From: Corynebacterium comes
GTDB taxonomy: Bacteria > Actinomycetota > Actinomycetes > Mycobacteriales > Mycobacteriaceae
Assembly: GCF_009734405.1 (NCBI RefSeq)
Contig: NZ_CP046453.1
Coordinates: forward strand, 620,001-684,000
Direction of reading: 5' to 3'
Length of the DNA stretch: 64,000 nucleotides
The notes under the pieces were generated by a model. It saw nothing but the letters and a program-made list of their open reading frames with translations. It was not told where the DNA came from and searched no databases. Each line of letters starts with the position of its first letter. Positions within the stretch are counted from its first letter, which is position 1. Of the stretch, positions 8,342 through 17,824 are shown piece after piece. The position numbers and the translations under genes were made by a program.

Positions 8342-8505
8342 CGACACGCCGGTGAACCTGGGAGTTGTTGCCAGGAATTTTGCCTTCCACGACATGTAGT
8401 GCCCCCAACCTTCACCCCCGAGGATTTCGGATTGTTACTGCTGTGACTGGTGTGATTAGTGGCCTGCGGAAATGGAAACTCCCGGAAAATTCCCGTTAGT
8501 ATCGG

Positions 8506-8534
8506 TTGACGACATTTAGTGAGCGGTGTGTAAT
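8506..8534 (+). promoter_or_regulatory. Promoter upstream of whcD
   Basis: TTGACG (8506-8511), 17-bp spacer, TGTAAT (8529-8534). This is the best sigma-A-like promoter in the 258-bp gap, leaving a leader of about 60 nt before GTG 8600. An A/T-rich TTATAA at about 8542-8547 may be a second -10. Confidence 0.55.
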
Positions 8535-8599
8535 CGCAGCAGTGTTATAAATGCCACACGGCAACTATTGAGTAACAACCGAGCGAAGAAGGGGACACC

Positions 8600-8917
8600 G
8601 TGGAAAACATGACTGACGGCGTCGTTCTTCGTAGGGGAATGAGCAGCATCACCGGAGCGGCGGTAGAAATGAGCCTCGACGAGTTTTTCGGTGCTGTCGA
8701 ACAGGAGTGGCAGGACCAGGCGCTCTGTGCCCAGACGGACCCGGAAGCCTTTTTCCCGGAAAAAGGCGGTTCCACCCGTGAGGCCAAACGCATCTGCATG
8801 GCCTGCCCGGTCCGCGATGACTGTCTTGAATACGCTCTCGAGCACGATGAACGTTTCGGTATCTGGGGCGGTCTCTCCGACCGTGAGCGACGTCGACTGA
8901 AGAAGCAGATCGGCTGA
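8600..8917 (+). CDS. whcD: WhiB-family [4Fe-4S] regulator WhcD (WhiB2 type)
   Basis: 105-aa iron-sulfur transcription factor of the WhiB2 class, which controls septation and cell division in mycobacteria. Four cluster cysteines at 43, 66, 69 and 75 (C-x22-C-x2-C-x5-C), the turn GIWGG at 87-91 and a basic C-terminal DNA-binding tail (RERRRLKKQ). SD AAGGGGA is 5-6 nt before GTG 8600; ATG 8609 is less well placed. A long upstream region and a strong terminator make it monocistronic. WhiB2 orthologues typically carry a longer N-terminus than WhiB1, as here. Confidence 0.93.
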   Translation: MENMTDGVVLRRGMSSITGAAVEMSLDEFFGAVEQEWQDQALCAQTDPEAFFPEKGGSTREAKRICMACPVRDDCLEYALEHDERFGIWGGLSDRERRRLKKQIG

Positions 8918-8929
8918 GCAGACATTCCC

Positions 8930-8956
8930 ACGGCCCTGTAGTCAGGGCCGTTTTTT
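8930..8956 (+). terminator. Rho-independent terminator of whcD
   Basis: 9-bp perfect stem (ACGGCCCTG / CAGGGCCGT), loop TAGT, then six T residues at 8951-8956, 13 bp after the whcD stop. Confidence 0.92.
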
Positions 8957-8976
8957 GGATTCCAGGAGGCTTGTGC

Positions 8977-9444
8977 TCACCACTGGAACCCGGGGTTGAT
9001 GTCCCCCGGATCCACATTCAGGAACTGGGCGACGAGTGCGGTGAGGATCGTGGCCAGCAGGTCCTCCCGCTCCCGGTTGTTCACCGTGCGTTGCTCGATG
9101 GGCATGCGGAACAGCACCAGCCGGGCGCGGGTGGGCTGGCCCTGCGGATCGACGCCCGCAGGGATGAGGCGCCCGAGTGGTACCGGGCCGTCGGCGACGA
9201 TTTCGTCGGGGAGAACGGTCATGTCGGCGCGTAGACGCATCCTCGGCACGGTGTCCACCGCGATGTCCAGGTTCGCCAGTTGTTCGGGGTAGGTGTGCTG
9301 GATCGGGGCGTAGGCCTCCAGCACGGCTACGTCGAAGGACTCCGCGCGAGTGCGGAAACGGGGTGCATCCATGGGCAGGAGAGGGCCGCGCAGACCCCTG
9401 CCATGCCGGTCGCGGAAGGTCCTGGTGTGCATGTCACTGATCAT
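8977..9444 (-). CDS. Metallopeptidase-like family protein (Rv3259 type), zinc motif absent
   Basis: 155-aa protein of the actinobacterial branch of the minimal MMP-like (PF06262) family. The conserved start RDRHGRGLRGPLLP, middle SFDVAVLEAYAPIQ and the block ADGPVPLGRLIPAGVD match it, followed by RARLVLFRMPIEQR. Pipelines call this a metallopeptidase, but no HExxH is visible: the corresponding C-terminal helix reads ILTALVAQFLNVDPGDI. Enzymatic activity should therefore not be assumed. ATG 9444 is taken as the start (ATG 9432 also possible). It diverges from the DUF3499 gene, as in mycobacteria. Confidence 0.75.
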   Translation of the reverse strand: MISDMHTRTFRDRHGRGLRGPLLPMDAPRFRTRAESFDVAVLEAYAPIQHTYPEQLANLDIAVDTVPRMRLRADMTVLPDEIVADGPVPLGRLIPAGVDPQGQPTRARLVLFRMPIEQRTVNNREREDLLATILTALVAQFLNVDPGDINPGFQW

Positions 9445-9506
9445 AAGACGGGCCCCGCGGAGACTGCGGGTGGCGCGCGGAGCTACCGGAATCTCAAGGG
9501 AGGGTT

Positions 9507-9512
9507 TAGACT
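9507..9512 (+). promoter_or_regulatory. -10 box of the DUF3499 gene (leaderless)
   Basis: TAGACT, 8 nt before GTG 9521. The only purine-rich stretch (AAGGGAGGG) lies upstream of the -10 box and cannot serve as a ribosome site. Confidence 0.5.
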
Positions 9513-9520
9513 TGCTCCCT

Positions 9521-9955
9521 GTGAGCCAGTTTCGACGATGTTCCCGACCGGGCTGCGGCAAGCCTGCCGTCGCCACCATGACGTACGCCTACGCGGAGTC
9601 CACAGCTGTGGTGGGCCCGCTGGCGCCTGCCGCGGAGCCGCACAGCTGGGACCTGTGTGACCACCATGCGGAGAAGATCACCGCACCACTGGGCTGGGAG
9701 ATGCTCCGCGTCAACCACATCGACATCGATGACGACGAGGACCTCACCGCGCTCGCTGAGGCGGTCCGCGAAGCGGGGCGGGTCACCAGTGGGCTCGTGG
9801 AGTCCGACGGCCCCGCGCTTGACGCGGTGGACCCGGCGGACCCGGAGACCTCCCTTCATCCGGTCCACCAGGCGAAGCGGATGAACGAGGAGCGGCAGCG
9901 ACGCCGGGCGCATCTGCGTCTCGTCGACAGCGACGGCGACGTTCCGCAGGAGTAG
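9521..9955 (+). CDS. DUF3499 family protein
   Basis: 144-aa actinobacterial protein of unknown function (recalled as Rv3258c). The N-terminus has a zinc-finger-like Cys pair (RRCSRPGCGKPAVATMTY) and a further Cys-His set (DLCDHHAEKI), arranged like a small zinc ribbon. The central part GWEMLRVNH is conserved and the C-terminal half is acidic then basic (RQRRRAHLRLVD). GTG 9521 gives the conserved start SQFRRCSRPGC. It lies between whcD and the phosphomannomutase gene, the same place as in mycobacteria. Confidence 0.85.
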   Translation: MSQFRRCSRPGCGKPAVATMTYAYAESTAVVGPLAPAAEPHSWDLCDHHAEKITAPLGWEMLRVNHIDIDDDEDLTALAEAVREAGRVTSGLVESDGPALDAVDPADPETSLHPVHQAKRMNEERQRRRAHLRLVDSDGDVPQE

Positions 9956-9993
9956 CTCCAGTCGCCGTCCAGGAGACCTTCAGGGTTCCGGGG

Positions 9994-9999
9994 TACTAT
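9994..9999 (+). promoter_or_regulatory. Possible -10 box of manB
   Basis: TACTAT about 62 nt before ATG 10062; no convincing -35. It gives the gene a leader of about 55 nt. Confidence 0.35.
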
Positions 10000-10061
10000 C
10001 CTCTGCTTAGCGCCCGGCCCTCATCCTCCGGGTCCCCGAGTAGAAAGCGACCCGACCATCC

Positions 10062-11438
10062 ATGTCATCCCTGCGTACCCGCCACGACGTGTCCTCCGTG
10101 ATCAAGGCCTACGACGTCCGAGGAGTCGTCGGTGAGCAGATCACTCCCGAGTTCATCCGGGACACCGGCGCCGCCTTCGGCCACCTGCTGAGGGAAGAGG
10201 GGGAGACCACCGTCGCCATCGGCCACGACATGCGCCCCTCCTCTCCGGAACTGGCGGTCGCCTTCGCGGAGGGCGTGACATCGCAGGGCCTCGACGTGAT
10301 CATGCTGGGTCTGACGTCCACGGATCAGCTGTACTTCGCCGCAGGCACCCTGGAGTGCGCCGGCGCGATGTTCACCGCCTCACACAACCCGGCCCAGTAC
10401 AACGGCATCAAGCTGTGCCGGGCGGGCGCACGGCCGGTCAGCCAGGACACGGGGCTCGCGCGGATCATCGACATGCTCGTCGACGGCGTCCCCGCTTACG
10501 GGGACGCGCAGGGCACGGTCTCCGAGCGTGATGTTCTCGCCGATTACGGTACCTATCTGCGCGATCTCGTGGATCTCAGTGGCATCCGCCCCCTGGTCGT
10601 CGCCGTCGACGCCGCCAACGGTATGGGTGGACACACGGTTCCCGAGGTGTTCCGGGGCCTGCCCCTCGACATCCGCCCGCTCTACTTCGAACTGGACGGC
10701 ACGTTCCCGAACCACGAGGCAAACCCGCTGGACCCGAAGAACCTCGTGGACCTGCAGAAATTCACCGTCGAGCAGCGTGCGGACATCGGTCTGGCCTTCG
10801 ACGGCGACGCGGACCGCTGTTTCGTCATCGACGAGAACGGTGACCCGGTGAGCCCCTCGGCGATCTGCGCGATCGTGGCCAAACGCTACCTGCAGAAGCA
10901 TGAGGGGGCGACGATCATCCACAACCTCATCACCTCGAAGTCGGTGCCGGAGATCATCGCCGAGGAGGGTGGCACGGCGGTCTGTACGCGGGTGGGCCAC
11001 TCCTTCATCAAGTCGACGATGGCGGAGACGGGTGCGGTCTTCGGCGGCGAGCACTCCGCGCACTACTACTTCACCGAGTTCTTCAACGCTGATTCCGGCA
11101 TCCTCGCCGCCATGCACGTGCTCGCGGCGCTCGGCTCCGGGGACCAGCCTCTCAGCCGCATGATGGCGGAGTACGAGCGGTACGAGGCCTCCGGCGAGAT
11201 CAACTCGACCGTGGCGGACCAGGGCGCCAGCACCCGAGCGGTTCTCGACGCCTTCGCCGACCGCATCGAGTCCGTCGACCGCCTCGACGGCGTCACCGTG
11301 GAGCTCAAGGACACCGACGGGTGGTTCAACGTGCGTGCCTCCAACACCGAACCGCTGCTCCGTCTGAACGTCGAGGCCGCCACCCGCGCCGAGGTCGATG
11401 CCCTGGTCGAGGAGATCCTGGCCGTCATCCGCTCCTGA
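10062..11438 (+). CDS. manB: Phosphomannomutase (alpha-D-phosphohexomutase)
   Basis: 458-aa cytoplasmic enzyme that converts mannose-6-P and mannose-1-P, supplying the guanylyltransferase encoded nearby. The four domains of the family are evident: catalytic phosphoserine loop TASHNP with Ser107, metal loop DGDADR starting at Asp247, sugar-binding GGEHSAHYYF and the C-terminal phosphate loop RASNTEPLLRLNVEA. The start at ATG 10062 has only a weak SD (AGAAAG). With manA and manC it forms the GDP-mannose pathway. Phosphoglucomutase side activity is common in this clade. Confidence 0.92.
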   Translation: MSSLRTRHDVSSVIKAYDVRGVVGEQITPEFIRDTGAAFGHLLREEGETTVAIGHDMRPSSPELAVAFAEGVTSQGLDVIMLGLTSTDQLYFAAGTLECAGAMFTASHNPAQYNGIKLCRAGARPVSQDTGLARIIDMLVDGVPAYGDAQGTVSERDVLADYGTYLRDLVDLSGIRPLVVAVDAANGMGGHTVPEVFRGLPLDIRPLYFELDGTFPNHEANPLDPKNLVDLQKFTVEQRADIGLAFDGDADRCFVIDENGDPVSPSAICAIVAKRYLQKHEGATIIHNLITSKSVPEIIAEEGGTAVCTRVGHSFIKSTMAETGAVFGGEHSAHYYFTEFFNADSGILAAMHVLAALGSGDQPLSRMMAEYERYEASGEINSTVADQGASTRAVLDAFADRIESVDRLDGVTVELKDTDGWFNVRASNTEPLLRLNVEAATRAEVDALVEEILAVIRS

Positions 11439-11539
11439 AACCCGTTCCATTCATTCCCGGGTAGCCGAGGGCAAGCAGGTAAAAGACTCCGGACATAACC
11501 TCCGGCGGCGCACACAGCCTGACCACAGGGTCGGAGAGT

Positions 11540-11545
11540 TATCCT
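11540..11545 (+). promoter_or_regulatory. -10 box of the TobH-like gene (leaderless)
   Basis: TATCCT, 7 nt before ATG 11553, without a Shine-Dalgarno. Confidence 0.45.
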
Positions 11546-11552
11546 TGAGCGC

Positions 11553-12554
11553 ATGGACAACAGCTCTCTCGACGCCTACCTTGACGGCTCCACCTATAAA
11601 CGGGAGACGGTGAAGTTCTATGACGTCGCCCACGAAGGCGCCCAGATCCGCGCCGTTGCGGGGGCCATTCCCGAGCTCCAGGGGGTCTACGGGCTGCAGC
11701 CACGGAGCATCGTGGTCATCGCGACCGACCAGGTGGCTGACGCCTCCGCACGGTTCGTCTCGCGCATGCGCTCCCCCCTGCGGGCCCCCCTGGTGATCAC
11801 CGACTCGCTGCCCAGCTACGTCGGCGCCCTGGACGTGGTGATCGTCCTGGGTGATCGTGCAGACGACCCGGACACCTCGCAGGGCCTGATCAGCGCAGAA
11901 CGTCGGGGAGCGACCACCATCCTCGTCGGCCCGCCGCGCGGACCGATACTGGAGGACGCGCCCGACGACACCATCATCATCCCCCCGTTGCCCACCGTCT
12001 ACGGCGCATCCCCCGCCCGGTCCATCGCAGCTCTGAGCACCGTTCTGGATCTGTTGGAGGAGGACCCTGACCTGGTCTCCCAGCGGCTCCGGGACACCGC
12101 CGACTGCGTCGACGAGGAGTTGGAGCAGCTTTCCCCCGAGCGTGATTCCGTGGTCAACCCCGGTCGACAGCTGCGGGAATACGTCGACCTTGCACGCGTG
12201 GTCCACACCGGACGTGGCCGACCGGGATTCGCCGTGGCAGAGCTCATGTCGGTCGTCTGGTCCCTGCGGGGCCTGCCTTCCGGGGTCGCGGCTTTCGACG
12301 AGCTCGAGCTGCCTCCTCCGGAGCCGGAGCACAACATCTTCCACGATCCGCTTCTTGACGGCCCGGTCGATTTGCTAGCCTTGAAGGTTGTTGTCTGGGC
12401 CGAGGAGCCCGAGGTGGCCGCCGCGCTGCCCAATGCCCTCGCCGCCAATTGCGACACCCCGGGCACAGGCCCGTTGGCCGCCGCACTGAAACTCATTACC
12501 CGAGGCCTCGCGGCTACCGCGTACGACCTGCCCGAAGCACCATCGGAGGACTAA
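11553..12554 (+). CDS. TobH/SIS-like protein (Rv3256c type)
   Basis: 333-aa cytoplasmic protein of an actinobacterial family placed between phosphomannomutase and mannose-6-phosphate isomerase. It has a Rossmann-like sugar isomerase (SIS) appearance: SIVVIATDQVADASARFV, then APLVITDSLPSYVGALDVVI and later RRGATTILVGPP. The catalytic residues of true phosphosugar isomerases are not obvious. A role in mannose phosphate metabolism is inferred only from its neighbours. The stop lies 4 bp before manA, and the manA ribosome site is inside its last codons, so translation is probably coupled. Confidence 0.8.
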   Translation: MDNSSLDAYLDGSTYKRETVKFYDVAHEGAQIRAVAGAIPELQGVYGLQPRSIVVIATDQVADASARFVSRMRSPLRAPLVITDSLPSYVGALDVVIVLGDRADDPDTSQGLISAERRGATTILVGPPRGPILEDAPDDTIIIPPLPTVYGASPARSIAALSTVLDLLEEDPDLVSQRLRDTADCVDEELEQLSPERDSVVNPGRQLREYVDLARVVHTGRGRPGFAVAELMSVVWSLRGLPSGVAAFDELELPPPEPEHNIFHDPLLDGPVDLLALKVVVWAEEPEVAAALPNALAANCDTPGTGPLAAALKLITRGLAATAYDLPEAPSED

Positions 12555-12558
12555 CTAG

Positions 12559-13719
12559 ATGCAGAAGCTGACCGGCACGCTCCGGAGCTACCCCTGGGGG
12601 TCCCGCACCCTCATCCCGGAGCTGCGTGGACTTCCCTCACCCTCCGACCGTCCCGAGGCGGAGCTGTGGTTCGGAGCCCATCCGGTCGGATCCTCGACCA
12701 TCCAGGACCGCGCGCTCACCGACATCATCGCCGAGGACCCTGTCGCAGCGCTCGGTACGCGCGTATATGAGCAGTACGGTGACAACCTGCCCTTCCTGCT
12801 GAAGATCCTCGCCGCCGCAGAGCCCCTGTCTCTGCAGGCACATCCGTCCGCGGATCAGGCACTCGAGGGTTTCGAGCGGGAGAACCGCCTGGGCATCCCG
12901 CTCAACGCCGGCAACCGCAACTACCGTGACCCCCGGCACAAGCCGGAACTCGTCGTGGCGCTCACGGACTTCCATGCGATGGCCGGCTTCCGTCCGCTCC
13001 ATCAGACCCTCGAGTTGTTCGCGGTGCTGGCCTGCGCCGAACTCGACCGGTACCTGACCATCCTGGATCCGGCTTCCGAGGCCGACAGTCTCCGTGGCCT
13101 GTTCACAACGTGGATCACCATTCCGTCTGCCGCGCGTAGGCGACTCATCGACGGGATCGTCTCCTCCGCCCGCACCCTGCTTGAGCGCGGAGACTGGATC
13201 TCCGACGTGCTGGCGACCGTGCTCGAGCTGCAGGAGCGCTACCCCGGGGACATCGGCGTCCTGGGTGCCCTGTTGCTCAACCACCTCCATCTCTCACCGG
13301 GTGAGGCCCTCTACCTCGACGCAGGGCACCTCCATGCGTACGTGAGTGGGCTGGGTGTCGAGGTCATGGCCAACTCCGACAACGTCCTGCGTGGCGGTCT
13401 GACCTCGAAGTACGTCGACGTGCCCGAACTTGTCCGGATCCTCGACTTCCGCTCGGTCTGTGACCCGGTGGTCACTCCCGTCGGCGGCGAGTACATCGTC
13501 CCGGCCAGTGAATTCCGGCTTCTTCACGGCTGCGTGGCCGAAGGTGACGAGTTGACGGTGGAACACGACGGACCCTCCATCGCGCTGTGCACCTCCGGCA
13601 GCATTTCGCTGGGCGAGCTCGAGCTCAAGCCAGGTGAAGCGGTGTGGATCCCCGCATCCTCCCCTGCCTGCGTGGCGACGTCCACGTCTGCGGGCGAACT
13701 GTTCATCGCCCGCGCCTGA
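12559..13719 (+). CDS. manA: Mannose-6-phosphate isomerase ManA (type I)
   Basis: 386-aa zinc enzyme interconverting fructose-6-P and mannose-6-P, the entry to GDP-mannose. Type I hallmarks: SYPWGSRTLIPEL at the N-terminus, zinc ligands in LSLQAHPSADQA (Gln, His), Glu in HKPELVVAL and the His of AGHLHAYVSG. The active-site NSDNVLRGGLTSKYVDV is complete, followed by the C-terminal cupin lobe. SD GGAGG is 9 nt before ATG 12559. Last gene of the manB-TobH-manA group. Confidence 0.95.
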   Translation: MQKLTGTLRSYPWGSRTLIPELRGLPSPSDRPEAELWFGAHPVGSSTIQDRALTDIIAEDPVAALGTRVYEQYGDNLPFLLKILAAAEPLSLQAHPSADQALEGFERENRLGIPLNAGNRNYRDPRHKPELVVALTDFHAMAGFRPLHQTLELFAVLACAELDRYLTILDPASEADSLRGLFTTWITIPSAARRRLIDGIVSSARTLLERGDWISDVLATVLELQERYPGDIGVLGALLLNHLHLSPGEALYLDAGHLHAYVSGLGVEVMANSDNVLRGGLTSKYVDVPELVRILDFRSVCDPVVTPVGGEYIVPASEFRLLHGCVAEGDELTVEHDGPSIALCTSGSISLGELELKPGEAVWIPASSPACVATSTSAGELFIARA

Positions 13720-13756
13720 CGCCTCTGTGGGGCGCCGGGTTCCGTTGACCGCAGGG

Positions 13757-14554
13757 CTAGGAACCGAAGGGGAACCAGGCACCCAGGGGCCACCAGCCGG
13801 GCCGCTGCGGGGGCACTGCTGCCTGCTCCACCTCGGGGGCGGTGACGGTGGCGGTTTCTTCGCGTACCGCCGGCTGCTCGGCCTCGGCGGGAGGGGCGGC
13901 CTCGGCCGTCACGGTGGGAACTGCCTGCTGCGTGGTGCCGGCGGGCGCGGTGGGCGCGGTGGGTTCGCTCGCCGCGGTGGTCGGGATTGTCGGCTCGGTC
14001 GGCTCCGCCGGGGTGGGGGTCTGGGTGGATTGTGGCGGGGTGACCTCGGCGTCGGGGGTCGGTGGGGTCGCGGAGACCACCGCGGAGGCGGGCACATCCG
14101 TTGTCGGCACGTCCGTTGTCGGGCTGGTGCCGGCCGGCTCAGCTCCCTGCGCCGAGATCAGTTCGGTGGGTTCGCCGGAGATGGTCGTGGGCATGATGTT
14201 CTCGGGACGGTAGACCACGGTCGGGCGGAGGCCGGTGGGGGACGTCTGCACGACGGCGTGGGGTGCGAGGTAGGGATCATCAAGAACCGGAGAAGATGAG
14301 GGTTGGGTGTCATGCTCGGGCGAGTCGGCGGGGTTCCCGGGGGCGGGTAGGGCCCCGGTGCGGCGTGCTGACTCCGAAATTGTGGATACCTCGGTGGTCG
14401 TCGTGGCAGTATCAGAGGCGGAAGGGGTTGAGGGCGTGCCTGCACGCCAGACCCCGTACCCGATAACGGCGGCGGCGACCAGCCCTACGACGATAAACAG
14501 GTACACGCGACGGTTTTCGGCTTTCACCTCGTTCTTTGTCCCTTCCCTGGACAT
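13757..14554 (-). CDS. Membrane-anchored Pro/Thr-rich protein
   Basis: 265-aa protein of unknown function. A short basic N-terminus (about residues 1-17) is followed by one transmembrane helix (18-37). The rest is a low-complexity Pro, Thr, Ala, Ser and Glu region that includes a near-repeat of TTDVP and ends in WWPLGAWFPFGS. The topology suggests a cell-wall-spanning stalk with an aromatic C-terminus. No catalytic domain is visible. ATG 14554 follows AAGG too closely for a good SD; GTG 14527 with GAAGGGA upstream is an alternative. It converges with manA and diverges from the DUF4259 gene. Thr/Pro richness makes O-mannosylation plausible. Confidence 0.65.
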   Translation of the reverse strand: MSREGTKNEVKAENRRVYLFIVVGLVAAAVIGYGVWRAGTPSTPSASDTATTTTEVSTISESARRTGALPAPGNPADSPEHDTQPSSSPVLDDPYLAPHAVVQTSPTGLRPTVVYRPENIMPTTISGEPTELISAQGAEPAGTSPTTDVPTTDVPASAVVSATPPTPDAEVTPPQSTQTPTPAEPTEPTIPTTAASEPTAPTAPAGTTQQAVPTVTAEAAPPAEAEQPAVREETATVTAPEVEQAAVPPQRPGWWPLGAWFPFGS

Positions 14555-14658
14555 CCTTATAACAACTCGGTAACAACATAGCAGAGACTACATGCAGACG
14601 GCTTGGTTTGCGGGGCTGAAAGGGCCACGCGTCGGCACACAGAGAGGACCTGGAAGCA

Positions 14659-15012
14659 ATGACCACCTGGGACGTATCCATCTTCGGCGAGGACGACAAC
14701 ATCGATTTCCTCGACGAACTCAATGATCTTGACCACGACGACATCATCGAGGCGGTCCGTGACGCCTGCCTTCTGGTGCTGAAACAGCCCAAGGTGTCCG
14801 AGACGGAGCGACTGAACGGATTGGCGGCGGCCACCATCGCCGCCATCTGGGCAGGCGCGCCGTTCTCGGCGGGTGACGTGGCGGATTCGTACCCCTTCAT
14901 CCGGGAGCTGATCGGCTCCGGTGATGAGGTTCTCAACGAGGCTGCGACCGAGGTGCTGGAGTCGGTGCAGGAGGACGATGACGTCGATGCCTTCACCGAA
15001 GCGCTCTCGTAG
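14659..15012 (+). CDS. DUF4259 family protein
   Basis: 117-aa acidic protein. The N-terminus [20 protein letters not shown] matches the DUF4259 pattern (W-G-x-G-x-F-x-D-D-x-x-x-D-x-L). Helical content is high and no catalytic motif or membrane segment is seen. Members elsewhere occur as stand-alone small proteins of unknown function. GGAAG lies close before ATG 14659. It runs into the S-adenosylhomocysteinase gene after 65 bp and may share its transcript. Confidence 0.75.
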   Translation: MTTWDVSIFGEDDNIDFLDELNDLDHDDIIEAVRDACLLVLKQPKVSETERLNGLAAATIAAIWAGAPFSAGDVADSYPFIRELIGSGDEVLNEAATEVLESVQEDDDVDAFTEALS

Positions 15013-15077
15013 AGGAGAGCAACAGGGCTAGGGTGAGGGAAGACCCGCTTCTGCACCACAAGGAGTTTTCACACACC

Positions 15078-16516
<1,439 letters not shown>

Positions 16517-16517
<1 letters not shown>

Positions 16518-17116
16518 TGATCATCGCAATTGAAGGCATTGACGGCGCGGGGAAGAACACCCTGGTCAGCGCCATTCGCGAGCATGTCGACGCCCCCGTC
16601 GACGTTCTCGCCTTCCCGCGCTACGACACCTCCCTTCCCGCTCAGCTCGTCGCGGAGGCGCTGCATGGCCGGATGGGCGACCTCACGGATTCCGCGTACG
16701 CCATGGCCACGCTGTTCGCCCTGGACCGCCACGGCGCGCGTGAGCAGCTCATGTCGTACGTGAACTCGGAGAAGGTCATCCTGCTCGACCGCTACGTCGC
16801 CTCCAATGCGGCGTACTCGGCGGCCCGTCTGCGTGACGACGCCGTCATGGACTGGGTCCATGATCTGGAGTTCGGCAGGCTGGGTCTGCCCGTCCCGGAC
16901 CTGCAGGTGCTGCTGGCGACGGAGCCGGCGACGGCGTCGCAACGGGCGATCTCGCGGGCAGAGCAGGACACGGGCCGGGAGAGAGATCGTTACGAACGTG
17001 ACACCGACCTGCAACAGCGGACATATGATGCATATCTGAGGCTCGCTGGGCGCGGCTGGGCGGGTCGCTGGCTCGTAACCACCGATCCTGCCGATATCCT
17101 GCAAGAAATCAGATGA
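16517..17116 (+). CDS. tmk: Thymidylate kinase
   Basis: 199-aa dTMP kinase making dTDP. P-loop GIDGAGKNT at 7-15, the DR(Y) motif LLDRYVASNAAYSAAR with its catalytic Arg, and an Arg-rich LID region (RAEQDTGRERDRYER). Translation is coupled to ahcY through the TGATG overlap. Gene order ahcY-tmk-mtrA-mtrB-lpqB is the standard actinobacterial arrangement. Confidence 0.94.
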
Positions 17117-17140
17117 TCACCGAAGGAACGTGATTTTTCC

Positions 17141-17821
17141 ATGGCGCCAAAGATTCTCGTGGTCGACGACGATCCGTCGATCTCCGACATGCTGACCCTC
17201 GTCCTTGAGACTGAGGGGTTCGACCCGTACGCCGTCATGGACGGCATGGAAGCCGTGCCTGCGTTCCGTGAGCATCAGCCGGACCTGATCCTCCTGGACC
17301 TCATGCTCCCGGGCATGAACGGCGTGGACATCTGTCGGGCCATCCGTCAGGAGTCCTCCGTGCCCATCATCATGCTCACCGCCAAGACCGACACTGTGGA
17401 TGTGGTGCTGGGCCTGGAATCGGGTGCGGACGACTACATCACCAAGCCCTTCAAGCCGAAGGAGCTGATCGCCCGCATCCGGGCGCGTCTGCGCCGCACC
17501 GAGGCCGCGCCGAGCGAGATCATTGAGGTGGGCGACCTGAGCATCGATGTCCCGGAGCACACCGTCAAGCGGGGCAACGAGGAGATCTCGCTCACCCCGC
17601 TCGAATTTGACCTGCTCCTGGAGATGGCGCGCAAGCCGCGGCAGGTGCACACCCGTGAGGAGCTGCTGGAGCACGTGTGGGGTTACCGCCACGCCTCCGA
17701 CACCCGACTGGTCAACGTGCACGTGCAGCGGCTGCGCGCCAAGATCGAGAAGGATCCGGAGAACCCGCAGATCGTGCTCACCGTTCGTGGCGTTGGCTAC
17801 AAGACGGGCTTGGGGGAGTAG
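17141..17821 (+). CDS. mtrA: Response regulator MtrA (OmpR family)
   Basis: 226-aa DNA-binding response regulator of the essential/near-essential MtrAB system, which controls cell wall metabolism and osmoprotection genes. Receiver domain with acidic pocket VVDDDP (7-12), phospho-acceptor Asp53 in LLDLMLPG, the switch Thr in MLTAKTD and Lys in ITKPFKPKEL. The C-terminal winged helix has the usual SLTPLEFDLLLEM and the LVNVHVQRLRAKIE recognition helix. SD GAAGGA lies 14 nt upstream. The stop TAG 17819-17821 is in the same frame as mtrB. Confidence 0.97.
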   Translation: MAPKILVVDDDPSISDMLTLVLETEGFDPYAVMDGMEAVPAFREHQPDLILLDLMLPGMNGVDICRAIRQESSVPIIMLTAKTDTVDVVLGLESGADDYITKPFKPKELIARIRARLRRTEAAPSEIIEVGDLSIDVPEHTVKRGNEEISLTPLEFDLLLEMARKPRQVHTREELLEHVWGYRHASDTRLVNVHVQRLRAKIEKDPENPQIVLTVRGVGYKTGLGE

Positions 17822-17824
17822 CTC

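Noticed and set aside
8433..8455. GlxR site upstream of whcD (TGTGA twice)
   Set aside because: The two TGTGA elements are in direct, not inverted, orientation and spaced wrongly for GlxR.
15013..15077. SAH riboswitch in the ahcY leader
   Set aside because: The 65-nt leader is short and shows none of the conserved SAH riboswitch core; an ordinary SD is present.
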